Both the position numbers and the translations under genes were made by a program. From Streptomyces sp. SKN60 (GTDB taxonomy: Bacteria; Actinomycetota; Actinomycetes; Streptomycetales; Streptomycetaceae), in assembly GCF_026236535.1 (NCBI RefSeq), contig NZ_JAHTMW010000009.1, positions 62,001 to 126,000 on the forward strand: a stretch of DNA of 64,000 bases. The letters run 5' to 3'. The notes under the pieces were generated by a model, which saw nothing but the letters and a program-made list of their open reading frames with translations, made no database searches and had not been told where the DNA came from. Positions 17,086 through 25,775 of the stretch are shown here, one piece after another. Numbering within the stretch: the stretch's first letter is position 1; each line of letters begins with the position of its first letter.

Positions 17086-18903
17086 ATGATCGACCCGCCC
17101 GTGACCATGACCCTGCCGCCCAAACGGGCGGCGCGGTCGCCCGAGCGGCCGACCGCGGTGCGCTACCCGGTCCTGGCGGTGGTGTTCGTGTGCGCCGCCT
17201 GCGGACTGGTCTACGAGCTCGAACTGGTGGCGCTCGCCTCCTATTTGATCGGCGACTCGGTCACCCAGGCGTCCGTCGTGCTGTCCGTCATGGTCTTCGC
17301 GATGGGCCTCGGCTCGCTGCTCGCCAAGCGGCTGCGCTGCCGTGCCGCGGTCGGCTTCGGCCTGGTCGAGGGCGGTCTCGCGCTGATCGGCGGCTGCTCG
17401 GCGATGGTGCTGTACGCGTCCTTCGCCTGGCTCGGCGAGTCGCGCTGGGTGCTCGTGGGGTTCTCGCTGGCGATCGGCGTGCTGACCGGGGCGGAGATCC
17501 CGCTCCTGATGTCGCTGATCCAGCGGGCGGAGTCGTTCCGGGCGGAGTCGTTCCGGTCGGAGTCCTTTCGGGCGGCGCCGGGGGGCGGGGGCGGTGCGCC
17601 CGTCGGGGGCTCGTCGGCCGGGTCCGCCGGTGGTTCGTCCGGGAGTTGCGGGTCCGGCGGCGGTCCGTCCGCCGCCGGACCGGGCGTCGGCGGGGCCGAG
17701 CACCGCAGGCGGCGGCCCAAGTCGCACGACGCCGCCGGGACGGTCGCCGATCTGTTCGCCGCGGACTACGTCGGCGCGCTCGTCGGCGGCCTCGCCTTCC
17801 CGTTCCTGCTGCTGCCCTGGCTCGGACAGCTCACCGGCGCGCTGGTCACCGGCGCGGTCAACTCGATCGCCGGCGGCGGCCTGGTGCTCTGGCTGTTCCG
17901 GCACGACCTGACGGCCCGTTCGCGCGCCCTGCTCGTCGGCGCCAACCTGTCCGTCCTCGCCGTGCTCGCCACCGCGACCGTCCTCGTCGACGACTTCGAA
18001 CAGGCCGCGCGGCGCGCCGTGTACGGCGACAGCATCCGGGTCGCCGTCCACACCGAGCTCCAGGAGGTGGTGGTCACCGGCAGCCGCGGCGGCCCGCCCG
18101 ATCTGTTCCTGGACGGCCGGCTGCGGGTCGGCGGCCGCGACGAGTACCGCTACCACGAGGCCCTGGTGCACCCGGCGATGAACGGGCCGCACGGCCGCGT
18201 GCTGATCCTCGGCGGCGGCGACGGCCTCGCCGCCCGCGAGGTGCTGCGCTACCCCGACGTGGACGCGGTCACCGTCGTCGAACTCGACCCGGGCGTCGCC
18301 CGGCTCGCCCGCACCGACCCCGGCCTCGCCGCGCTCAACGAGCAGGCCCTCCACGACCCCCGGGTCACCGTCGCCTACGGGGACGCGTTCACCTGGCTGC
18401 GCTCGGTCCGGCCCGTGCAGGAACGGTACGACGTGGTGATCTCCGACCTCCCGGACCCCGGCATCACCGCCGGCGCCAAGCTCTACTCGGAGGAGTTCTA
18501 CGGGCTCGCGGCCGGCGCCCTCGCCGACGGCGGGCGGCTCGTGGTGCACGCGGGCTCGGCGACCGCCCGGCCCCGCACGTACTGGACGGTCGACGCCACC
18601 CTGCGCGCCGCGGGGTACGCCACCCGCCCCTACGGCGCCGGCGGCGGTGCCGTAGGGGTGACCACCGGACCCGACCGGGCCGGCCGCTCCACCGGCGGCG
18701 CGCCGCCCGCCGCGGGCGGGTGGGGCTTCCTGCTCGCCGCGCCCGGCTCCGTACCGCCCTCGCTCGGTCTCGACCCGGCGGCGCCGCAGTTGCGCTCGCT
18801 CACCGTGCAGGGGCTGAGGGGGGCGGAGCGCTGCGTCGAGCGCAGCCGTACGGAGGAGACGGACGCCCTGCCGCCCTCGACGCTGGTGCACCCGCGCTAC
18901 TGA
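17086..18903 (+). CDS. Membrane-anchored polyamine aminopropyltransferase-like protein (605 aa)
   Basis: The N-terminal half has about six to seven transmembrane helices (first at residues 26-47). The C-terminal half is a spermidine-synthase-type methyltransferase fold with LILGGGDGLAAREVL near residue 375, the acidic VVELDPGV, a DAFTWL loop and SDLPDPG. It would transfer an aminopropyl group from decarboxylated SAM, or be a divergent relative; the acceptor is unknown. Between helices 4 and 5 there is a low-complexity insertion (about residues 147-208): RAESF repeats, then Gly/Ser-rich sequence. The insertion is probably a cytoplasmic or outer loop that has expanded by DNA slippage. Confidence 0.82.
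   Translation: MIDPPVTMTLPPKRAARSPERPTAVRYPVLAVVFVCAACGLVYELELVALASYLIGDSVTQASVVLSVMVFAMGLGSLLAKRLRCRAAVGFGLVEGGLALIGGCSAMVLYASFAWLGESRWVLVGFSLAIGVLTGAEIPLLMSLIQRAESFRAESFRSESFRAAPGGGGGAPVGGSSAGSAGGSSGSCGSGGGPSAAGPGVGGAEHRRRRPKSHDAAGTVADLFAADYVGALVGGLAFPFLLLPWLGQLTGALVTGAVNSIAGGGLVLWLFRHDLTARSRALLVGANLSVLAVLATATVLVDDFEQAARRAVYGDSIRVAVHTELQEVVVTGSRGGPPDLFLDGRLRVGGRDEYRYHEALVHPAMNGPHGRVLILGGGDGLAAREVLRYPDVDAVTVVELDPGVARLARTDPGLAALNEQALHDPRVTVAYGDAFTWLRSVRPVQERYDVVISDLPDPGITAGAKLYSEEFYGLAAGALADGGRLVVHAGSATARPRTYWTVDATLRAAGYATRPYGAGGGAVGVTTGPDRAGRSTGGAPPAAGGWGFLLAAPGSVPPSLGLDPAAPQLRSLTVQGLRGAERCVERSRTEETDALPPSTLVHPRY
17524..17568 (+). repeat. Three tandem 15-bp repeats inside the polyamine synthase-like gene
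   Basis: CGGGCGGAGTCGTTC at 17524-17538 is repeated exactly at 17539-17553 and imperfectly at 17554-17568. The unit is a multiple of three, so it adds RAESF in frame. Confidence 0.85.
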
Positions 18904-18991
18904 GCGAGCCCGCGCCGAGGCGCAACGGGCCGGGGCGGCCCGGGGCGCAAACAGGCGACGGGCGGGCCGGGCCTGAGTAGGCTCGGCTCCC

Positions 18992-19765
18992 ATGGAGCAT
19001 GAGGTGTTCGTCCCGGTCCCGGCCGAGGTCCTGCGCGACACGCTGACGGACCCGGCCCGGGTGGCGCGCTGCGTCCCCGGGTTCCAGCAGGACACCGACG
19101 GGACGGCCGGGCCGCTCGCGGGCCGGCTCAAGGTCCGCGTCGGCGGCAACACCATCACCTACCGGGGCGCCCTGCGGCTCACCGAGCACGGCGGGCGCTT
19201 CGCCGTCGAGGGCGAGGGCACCGAGGTGCGCGGCAAGGGCACCGCGGCGCTCGCCCTGACCCTGGCGCTCACCCCGGTGGCCGAGGGCACCACGATCGGC
19301 TTCACCTGCCGGATCACCACGGCCGGCCGGCTCGCCGACACCGACGCGGAGGCCCGCGCCGTGGCGGGCGCGCGACTGCTCGACCGGTTCGCGGAGGCGC
19401 TGGCCGCTGTCTCGGACGTGGCGGCGGAGGTCGCCGCCGAGGAGGCGGCGGCCGCGGGCGGCGAGGCCGACAGCGACGACGACGGGGTGGACGACGGCGT
19501 GGAGGAGCCCTTCGCCGCCCCGGTGCCGGCGGACGACGACGCCGCCGCCGGCCAGCCCGCCGAGGCCGCGCACGCCCGCCGCACCATGATCGGCCGCAGC
19601 GCGGAGGAGGTCGACCACGCCCCACCGCGCGGCCGCTACGCCCCCGTCCCCGCCGCCGAATCCACCGGCCCCACCGCCACCCTCCGCTGGATCGCCCCCG
19701 CCGCCGCCCTGGCCCTCGCCTCGGCGGTGGTGGTCGGCCGCGCGCTGCGGAAGCGCCGCGGCTGA
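18992..19765 (+). CDS. SRPBCC/CoxG-like protein with C-terminal membrane helix (257 aa)
   Basis: Residues 1-145 match the START-like SRPBCC fold of carbon-monoxide-dehydrogenase subunit G (EVFVPVPAEVLRDTLTDPARVARCVPGF, then LKVRVGGNTITYRGALRLTE). A negatively charged linker follows (about 150-185) and then a C-terminal helix (ALALASAVVVGRALRKRRG) that would anchor it with the basic tail inside. No CO-dehydrogenase genes are nearby, so a role in binding a hydrophobic ligand is more likely than Mo-enzyme assembly. Confidence 0.82.
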   Translation: MEHEVFVPVPAEVLRDTLTDPARVARCVPGFQQDTDGTAGPLAGRLKVRVGGNTITYRGALRLTEHGGRFAVEGEGTEVRGKGTAALALTLALTPVAEGTTIGFTCRITTAGRLADTDAEARAVAGARLLDRFAEALAAVSDVAAEVAAEEAAAAGGEADSDDDGVDDGVEEPFAAPVPADDDAAAGQPAEAAHARRTMIGRSAEEVDHAPPRGRYAPVPAAESTGPTATLRWIAPAAALALASAVVVGRALRKRRG

Positions 19766-19818
19766 ACGGTGGCCCGACCGGGCGGCGGGAAGCCTCGTAC
19801 ACGCCTTAGGGTCGGGGC

Positions 19819-20613
19819 GTGAGCACTCTGACGCGACTGACGGCCGGCGGCGCCGAGTTGACCATCGACCCGGAGCACGGCTGCCGGATCGACAGCCTTC
19901 GTATCGGCGGCACCGAGCTGCTGCTGCCCGGCGAGCGCCACGGCAGCTTCGTGATGGCCCCGTGGGCGGGGCGGACCGGGTACGGGCGGTTCCGGGACGG
20001 GGCCGTCGAGCACCAGTTGCCGGTCAGCGAGCACGCCGCGCCGCACGCCATGCACGGCACGGTGCGGGACGTCGCGTGGAAGACCGCGTACGTCACGGAG
20101 ACCGCGGCCGCTTTCACCACCGAGCTCGCCGAGCCCTGGCCGTACGCCGGGAAGGTCACCCAGGTCGTCGAGCTGGGCGAGGACGCGCTCACGCTCCGGC
20201 TCGGGATCGAGACGCTCGACGCCTCGTTCCCGGCGCAGGCCGGCTGGCACCCCTGGTTCCGGCGCAGCCTCGACGGCGGCCCCGAGGTCGAGCTCGGCTT
20301 CCACCCGGCCTGGCAGGAGGAGCGCGGCGCGGACCACCTGCCCACCGGGCGGCGCATCGACCCGCTCCCGCGCCCCTGGGACGACTGCTTCGGCATGCCG
20401 GACGGAGTCGACGTCACCCTCACCTGGCCGGGCGCGGTGGAGCTGAAGATCACCAGCGACGCCCAGTGGGTGGTGGTCTACGACGAGCCCGCCGACACGG
20501 TCTGCGTCGAGCCCCAGTCGGGCCCGCCGAACGGCCTCAACACCCTCCCCCGCCTGGTCACCCCCATCGACCCCCTGGAGGTCACCACCACCTGGAGCTG
20601 GCGTCGGCTGTGA
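19819..20613 (+). CDS. Aldose 1-epimerase family protein (264 aa)
   Basis: Galactose-mutarotase-like beta-sandwich enzyme. The start is GTG at 19819. Landmarks are FVMAPWAGRTGYGRF, HAMHGTVRDVAWK with the catalytic-type histidine pair region, AGWHPWFRRSL, and the C-terminal VCVEPQSGPPNGLN, where E is the expected general base. The usual role is interconverting anomers of aldoses. It lies 32 bp before pyrE and may be co-transcribed with it. Confidence 0.87.
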   Translation: MSTLTRLTAGGAELTIDPEHGCRIDSLRIGGTELLLPGERHGSFVMAPWAGRTGYGRFRDGAVEHQLPVSEHAAPHAMHGTVRDVAWKTAYVTETAAAFTTELAEPWPYAGKVTQVVELGEDALTLRLGIETLDASFPAQAGWHPWFRRSLDGGPEVELGFHPAWQEERGADHLPTGRRIDPLPRPWDDCFGMPDGVDVTLTWPGAVELKITSDAQWVVVYDEPADTVCVEPQSGPPNGLNTLPRLVTPIDPLEVTTTWSWRRL

Positions 20614-20645
20614 GGCCCCACCGCATCCCGGCTTAAGCTCATGGC

Positions 20646-21185
20646 ATGACTGACGTACGCGCCGATCTGCTCCAGCAGATCAAGGACAAGGCCGTGGTGC
20701 ACGGCAAGGTGACCCTCTCCTCGGGTCTCGAGGCCGACTACTACATCGACCTCCGCCGGATCACGCTCGACGGCGAGGCGGCCCCGCTGGTCGGTCAGGT
20801 CATGCTCGACCTCACCAAGGACCTGGACTTCGACTGCGTCGGCGGTCTGACGCTCGGCGCCGACCCGGTCGCGACCTCGATGCTGCACGCCTCCGCCGCG
20901 CGCGGCGAGCGGCTCGACGCCTTCGTCGTCCGCAAGGCGCAGAAGGCCCACGGCATGCAGCGCCGTATCGAGGGCGCCGACGTCAAGGGCCGCCGCTGCC
21001 TGGTGGTCGAGGACACCTCGACCACCGGCGGTTCCCCGCTGACCGCGGTCGAGGCCGTCCGCGAGGCCGGCGGCGAGGTCGTCGCCGTCGCGACGATCGT
21101 CGACCGCGGCGCCGCCGACGCGATCGCCGAGGCCGGCCTGCCGTACCTCACCGGCTACCGGCTGTCCGACCTCGGCCTGGCCTGA
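20646..21185 (+). CDS. pyrE: Orotate phosphoribosyltransferase (179 aa)
   Basis: Makes orotidine monophosphate from orotate and PRPP in UMP synthesis. Seen: SGLEADYYIDLRRITLDG, GGLTLGADPVATS, VVRKAQKAHGMQRRIEG and the PRPP-binding loop LVVEDTSTTGGSPLTAVEA. The length is standard for actinobacterial PyrE. It is followed by the palindrome that contains the parS site, so its transcription would end there. Confidence 0.96.
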   Translation: MTDVRADLLQQIKDKAVVHGKVTLSSGLEADYYIDLRRITLDGEAAPLVGQVMLDLTKDLDFDCVGGLTLGADPVATSMLHASAARGERLDAFVVRKAQKAHGMQRRIEGADVKGRRCLVVEDTSTTGGSPLTAVEAVREAGGEVVAVATIVDRGAADAIAEAGLPYLTGYRLSDLGLA

Positions 21186-21222
21186 CCCGCCTGGCACGAT
21201 CGGCTCTGACCTGCGGTTTTGC

Positions 21223-21262
21223 GAAGGGGCGGGGTGTTTCACGTGAAACACCCCGCCCCTTC
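21223..21262. terminator. Perfect 40-bp loop-less palindrome after pyrE
   Basis: Bases 21223-21242 are exactly complementary to 21243-21262. As RNA it would form a long GC-rich hairpin with a minimal loop and act as a terminator for pyrE. Its centre is the parS site at 21235-21250. Confidence 0.8.
21235..21250. promoter_or_regulatory. parS site (ParB-binding centromere site)
   Basis: TGTTTCACGTGAAACA is a perfect 16-bp palindrome, and its inner 14 bases are the conserved parS core GTTTCACGTGAAAC used by chromosomal ParB in Streptomyces and most other bacteria. Such sites cluster around oriC and load ParB, which spreads and organises segregation with ParA. It lies between pyrE and the aldolase gene in non-coding DNA. 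Confidence 0.92.
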
Positions 21263-21380
21263 GTGTGCCACGCCGGTGGGCCCCCGTGCCGGAGTCTGGA
21301 AGGATGGGGGCGACGATGACGTCGCCCCCCAGGTCAGGGACAGCACACGCACCTACCCGCACATCACAAGGAGCGGACGA

Positions 21381-22403
21381 ATGCCCATCGCAACCCCCGA
21401 GGTCTACAACGAGATGCTCGACCGGGCGAAGGCAGGCAAGTTCGCCTACCCGGCCATCAATGTCACCTCGTCCCAGACGCTCCACGCCGCCCTGCGCGGC
21501 TTCGCGGAGGCCGAGAGCGACGGCATCATCCAGATCTCGACCGGTGGCGCCGAGTTCCTGGGCGGCCAGTACAACAAGGACATGGTCACGGGCGCCGTTG
21601 CCCTGGCCGAGTTCGCGCACATCGTCGCCGCGAAGTACGACATCACGGTCGCCCTGCACACCGACCACTGCCCGAAGGACAAGCTGGACGGCTATGTCCG
21701 CCCGCTGCTCGACATCTCCGCCGAGCGTGTGAAGGCCGGGCAGAACCCGCTCTTCCAGTCGCACATGTGGGACGGCTCCGCCGAGACCCTGGCCGACAAC
21801 CTGGCCATCGGCCAGGAGCTGCTCGCCAAGGCCGCCGCCGCCAAGATCATCCTTGAGGTCGAGATCACCCCGACCGGTGGCGAGGAGGACGGCGTCAGCC
21901 ACGAGATCAACGACGAGCTGTACACCACCGTCGAGGACGCCCTGCGCACCGCCGAGGCCCTGGGCCTGGGCGAGAAGGGCCGCTACCTGCTCGCCGCCTC
22001 CTTCGGCAACGTCCACGGCGTCTACAAGCCCGGCAACGTCGTGCTCCGCCCCGAGCTCCTCAAGGACCTCCAGGCGGGCGTCGCCGAGAAGTACGGCAAG
22101 ACCTCCCCGTTCGACTTCGTCTTCCACGGCGGCTCCGGCTCCACCGCCGAGGAGATCGCCACCGCGCTGGAGAACGGCGTGGTGAAGATGAACCTCGACA
22201 CCGACACCCAGTACGCCTTCACGCGTCCGGTAGCGGACCACATGTTCAAGAACTACGACGGTGTCCTGAAGGTCGACGGCGAGGTCGGCAAGAAGTCCAC
22301 CTACGACCCGCGCACCTGGGGCAAGCTCGCCGAGGCCGGCATGGCCAAGCGCGTCACCGAGGCGTGCGCCGCGCTGCGCTCGACCGGCACCAAGCTGAAG
22401 TAA
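21381..22403 (+). CDS. fba: Class II fructose-bisphosphate aldolase (340 aa)
   Basis: Zinc-dependent aldolase of glycolysis and gluconeogenesis. The ATG at 21381 has AAGGAG upstream; the frame extends further back only through the parS palindrome. Seen: LHTDHCPKDKLDGYV with zinc-ligand histidines, VEITPTGGEEDGVSHE, FGNVHGVYKPGNVVLRPELL, FHGGSGSTAEEI and KMNLDTDTQYAF. The length matches the class IIA family. It is transcribed alone and followed by a strong hairpin. Confidence 0.96.
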   Translation: MPIATPEVYNEMLDRAKAGKFAYPAINVTSSQTLHAALRGFAEAESDGIIQISTGGAEFLGGQYNKDMVTGAVALAEFAHIVAAKYDITVALHTDHCPKDKLDGYVRPLLDISAERVKAGQNPLFQSHMWDGSAETLADNLAIGQELLAKAAAAKIILEVEITPTGGEEDGVSHEINDELYTTVEDALRTAEALGLGEKGRYLLAASFGNVHGVYKPGNVVLRPELLKDLQAGVAEKYGKTSPFDFVFHGGSGSTAEEIATALENGVVKMNLDTDTQYAFTRPVADHMFKNYDGVLKVDGEVGKKSTYDPRTWGKLAEAGMAKRVTEACAALRSTGTKLK

Positions 22404-22411
22404 GCGTTGTA

Positions 22412-22453
22412 CGAGGGGCCCGGCACCACGAGACTGTGGTGCCGGGCCCCTCG
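22412..22453. terminator. Terminator after the aldolase gene
   Basis: CGAGGGGCCCGGCACCAC (22412-22429) pairs perfectly with 22436-22453 across the loop GAGACT. It begins 8 bp after the stop. Confidence 0.9.
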
Positions 22454-22478
22454 CCGTTCCCGGATCCGGAGGTATGAG

Positions 22479-23636
22479 TTGTTCGACTTCGACCGCGCGA
22501 TAGACCGGCACGGCACCTCGTCGGTCACCTGGGACGGTGCCGCCCAACGCTTCGGCGTCCCGGGCCTGCTGCCCTTCACCGTCTCCGACATGGACTTCGC
22601 CTCCCCGCCCGCCGTCCTGGAGGCCCTGCACGCCCGGATCGACCACGGGGTGTTCGGCTACACCGACTGGCGGCTCGGCGCGTTCCGGGAGGCCGTACGG
22701 GACTGGTACGCGCGCCGCCACGGCACCGCGGTCGACCCCGAGGCCATGGTCTTCGCGCCCTCCGTGCTCAGCCAGCTCTCCCAGCTGCTGCGCATGTGGA
22801 CCGGGCCCGGCGACGGCGTCGTCGTGCACACCCCCACCTACGACGGCTTCCGCAAGGTCGTCACCGGCCTCGGCCGCGAGCTGCGCGGGGTGCCGCTCGA
22901 CGACCCGGAGGCACTGGAGCGCGAGCTCGCCCGGCCCGACAGCCGGATGCTGCTGCTCTGCTCCCCGCACAACCCGACCGGGCGGGTGTGGCGGGCCGAG
23001 GAGCTGAAGGAGTTCGCCCGGCTCGCCGAGCGGCACGGCGCCGCCGTCGTCAGCGACGAGATCCACGCCGACCTCACCCGCGCCGAGCTGACCCACACCC
23101 CGTGGACGGCCGTCGCCGAGCCCGGGCGGGGCCGCCGCTGGGCGCTCGTCACCTCCGGCACCAAGACCTTCAACTTTCCCGCGCTCTCCGGCTCGTACGG
23201 CTTCCTCGGCGACCCGGACGACCGCGTCGCGTTCCTCGGGCGCATGGAGAACGGCGAGGGCCTCGGCTCCCCGGCGGTGCTCTCGCTCACCGCGCACGTC
23301 GCCGCCTACCGGCACGGCGAGCCCTGGCTGGACGCGCTGCGCGGCTATGTCGCCGACACCATGGGCATGGTCGCCGAACGACTCGCCGCCGGGCTGCCCG
23401 AGCTCGACTGGACCCCGCCACAGGCCGGCTACCTCGCCTGGATCGACCTGCGGCCGCTCGGCATCGACGAGACCGCGCTCCAGGAGGAGCTGATCACGCA
23501 GGAGAAGGTCGCGATCATGCCGGGCGGCGTCTACGGCACCCCCGGCTTCGTCCGCCTCAACCTGGGCTGCCCCCGGGCCAAGGCCGAGCGGGGCGTGGAC
23601 GCGCTGATACAGGCGGCGGCCCGGCTGCGCCGCTGA
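22479..23636 (+). CDS. PatB/MalY-type PLP enzyme (385 aa)
   Basis: Probable cystathionine beta-lyase/aminotransferase of the PatB group. The TTG start at 22479 is chosen because CGGAGG lies 6 bases before it; the ATG at 22474 is out of frame. Family marks: LPFTVSDMDFASPPAV, GVFGYTDWRLG, LLLCSPHNPTGRVW, VVSDEIHADLT, and the PLP lysine in SGTKTFNFPALSGSYGF. C-terminal VRLNLGCPRAKAERGVDAL carries the carboxylate-binding Arg. It lies just 23 bp before the MFS gene, so they are probably one operon. Confidence 0.88.
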   Translation: MFDFDRAIDRHGTSSVTWDGAAQRFGVPGLLPFTVSDMDFASPPAVLEALHARIDHGVFGYTDWRLGAFREAVRDWYARRHGTAVDPEAMVFAPSVLSQLSQLLRMWTGPGDGVVVHTPTYDGFRKVVTGLGRELRGVPLDDPEALERELARPDSRMLLLCSPHNPTGRVWRAEELKEFARLAERHGAAVVSDEIHADLTRAELTHTPWTAVAEPGRGRRWALVTSGTKTFNFPALSGSYGFLGDPDDRVAFLGRMENGEGLGSPAVLSLTAHVAAYRHGEPWLDALRGYVADTMGMVAERLAAGLPELDWTPPQAGYLAWIDLRPLGIDETALQEELITQEKVAIMPGGVYGTPGFVRLNLGCPRAKAERGVDALIQAAARLRR

Positions 23637-23659
23637 CCGGATCGGGGGACCATGCAGGC

Positions 23660-25186
23660 ATGACCGACACGGCGGGCACGGCGGGCGCGGCACCCGGTCT
23701 GGGGATCCGGCTGGCCTCGGGCACGGGCCGCTGGGTGGTCTTCACGACCGTCCTCGGCTCCGCGATGGCGCTGCTCGATTCCACCGTCGTCAACGTCGCC
23801 CTGCCGCACATCGGCGAGGACCTCGGCGCCGACCTGGCCGACCTGCAGTGGACCGTCAACGCCTACATGGTCACCCTCGCGGGCCTGATCCTGCTCGGCG
23901 GGGCGCTAGGCGACCGCTACGGGCGGCGCAAGGTCTTCGTGGTCGGCGTGGTGTGGTTCGCGGCGGCCTCGCTGCTGTGCGGGCTCGCCCCGAACGCCGG
24001 GGTGCTGATCGCGGCCCGCGCCCTCCAGGGCGTCGGCGGGGCGCTGCTCACCCCGGGCTCGCTCGCGCTGATCCAGGCCAGTTTCCACGAGGACGACCGG
24101 GCGAAGGCCGTCGGCCTGTGGTCCGGGTTCGGCGGGGTCGGGGCGGCGATCGGGCCGTTCGTCGGCGGCTGGCTGGTGGACGGGCCCGGCTGGCGGTGGG
24201 TGTTCCTGCTGAACGTGCCGCTGGCGCTGATCTGCGTGCCGGTGGCGCTGCGGCACGTCCCGGAGTCCCGGGACCAGGCCGCGCACGGCCGGTTCGACGC
24301 GCTCGGCGCGGTGCTCGGCGCGGCGGCGCTCGCCCTGGTCACGTACGCGCTGATCGCGCAGATCTGGTGGCCGGGTGTCGTGGGAGTCCTCGTCGGCACC
24401 GGCTTCGTGCTCGTGGAGCGGCGGCGCGGCGAGGCCGCGATGATGCCGCCGTCGATCTTCAGGTCCCGGACCTTCACCGCGGTGAACTTGGTGACGCTGT
24501 GCGTGTACGCGGCGTTCAGCGGTTTCTTCTTCCTGGCCGCGCTCCAGCTCCAGGTGGTGTCCGGCTACTCGGCGCTGCAGGCCGGCACCGCGCTGCTGCC
24601 GACGACGGTGCTGATGCTGCTGCTCTCGGCGAAGTCGGGCGAGCTCGGCGAGAAGATCGGGCCGCGGCTGCCGCTGACGGTGGGGCCGCTGCTGTGCGCG
24701 GCGGGGATGCTCCTGATGCTGCGGGCCGGGGAGGACGCCACGTACCTGACGGACGTGCTGCCGGCGCTGCTGGTGCTCGGGCTCGGCATGACGATGCTGG
24801 TGGCGCCGCTCACCGCGACCGTCCTCGCCTCCGTCGACGTGTCCCGCTCGGGCCTGGCCAGCGGCATCAACAACGCGGCGGCCCGGGCGGCCGGCCTGAT
24901 CGCGGTCGCGGCGCTTCCGCTGCTCGTGGGCATGGGCCCGGAGGCGTACCGCTCGGCGGAGGAGTTCGGCGCGACCTTCCGCCGGGCGATGCCGATCTGC
25001 GCCGGCGTCCTGGTGGCGGGCGCGATCCTCGCCTGGACCACCCTGCGCACCCCGGCCCACGCGCGCTGCCACCCGGAGTGCAAGGTCCACTGCGGCGTCG
25101 GCGCCCCACCCCTGGACCCGGGCATCGAGGCGGCCCCGGACGCGACCACGGACCCGGGCACGAGCCGGAGCCCGGGCACGCCCTGA
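23660..25186 (+). CDS. MFS drug/H+ antiporter, DHA2 family (508 aa)
   Basis: Fourteen-helix exporter. Seen: LLDSTVVNVALPHI of motif D1, LGGALGDRYGRRKVFV of motif A, the motif-C-like GGVGAAIGPFVGGWLVD and LQGVGGALLTPGSLALI. Predicted substrates are small toxic or natural products. The C-terminal tail is unusual in carrying three closely spaced cysteines (HARCHPECKVHCG) followed by a Pro/Gly/Asp-rich stretch, a possible cytoplasmic metal- or redox-sensitive segment. It follows the PatB-type gene closely and precedes the DUF3151 gene by 15 bp. Confidence 0.9.
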   Translation: MTDTAGTAGAAPGLGIRLASGTGRWVVFTTVLGSAMALLDSTVVNVALPHIGEDLGADLADLQWTVNAYMVTLAGLILLGGALGDRYGRRKVFVVGVVWFAAASLLCGLAPNAGVLIAARALQGVGGALLTPGSLALIQASFHEDDRAKAVGLWSGFGGVGAAIGPFVGGWLVDGPGWRWVFLLNVPLALICVPVALRHVPESRDQAAHGRFDALGAVLGAAALALVTYALIAQIWWPGVVGVLVGTGFVLVERRRGEAAMMPPSIFRSRTFTAVNLVTLCVYAAFSGFFFLAALQLQVVSGYSALQAGTALLPTTVLMLLLSAKSGELGEKIGPRLPLTVGPLLCAAGMLLMLRAGEDATYLTDVLPALLVLGLGMTMLVAPLTATVLASVDVSRSGLASGINNAAARAAGLIAVAALPLLVGMGPEAYRSAEEFGATFRRAMPICAGVLVAGAILAWTTLRTPAHARCHPECKVHCGVGAPPLDPGIEAAPDATTDPGTSRSPGTP

Positions 25187-25201
25187 GGCAGACTGGGCCC
25201 C

Positions 25202-25615
25202 ATGGCCATCCACGAGAACCTGCTGGGGGGACCGCCCCCCACCCACCTGCCCGACGACCCGGAGCCCCGTGAGCTCCTGGCGAGCGGGGCCGCGCCCGCA
25301 GACGTCGCGGCGAAGTACCCGACCTCCTCGCTCGTCTGGGCGCAGCTCGCCGACGACGCGTACGAGGGCGGCCGCGTCATCGAGTCGTACGCCTACGCCC
25401 GTACCGGCTACCACCGCGGCCTGGACGCGCTGCGCCGCAACGGCTGGAAGGGCCACGGCCCGGTGCCGTGGGAGCACGAGCCGAACCGCGGCTTCCTGCG
25501 GGCCCTGCACGCCCTGGCCCGGGCGGCCGGGGAGATCGGGGAGAAGGAGGAGTTCGAGCGCTGCACGACCTTCCTGCGCGACTCGTCGGAGACGGCCGCC
25601 GACACCCTGGGCTGA
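25202..25615 (+). CDS. DUF3151 family protein (137 aa)
   Basis: Conserved actinobacterial protein of unknown function. Family stretches are HENLLGGPPPTHLPDDPEP, KYPTSSLVWAQLADDAYEGG, SYAYARTGYHRGLDALRRNGWKG and the HEPNRGFLRALHALARAA segment. It is all-helical and TPR-like in appearance, without signal or membrane segments. The gene lies 15 bp after the exporter gene. Confidence 0.88.
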   Translation: MAIHENLLGGPPPTHLPDDPEPRELLASGAAPADVAAKYPTSSLVWAQLADDAYEGGRVIESYAYARTGYHRGLDALRRNGWKGHGPVPWEHEPNRGFLRALHALARAAGEIGEKEEFERCTTFLRDSSETAADTLG

Positions 25616-25775
25616 CCGCCCGAGCCCTCTTCCGACGGCGCCCCCGACGGCCCAATGCACCCATGCTGTAACAGCTGCCCCCGATCGTTCGAGCGTGTTC
25701 GAACGCGTGGTTACGATCGCGGGGATCGCACATCGGGCCGTCGGGGGAGGGCCTCTTTCGGGGGGGAAGGCCGCT

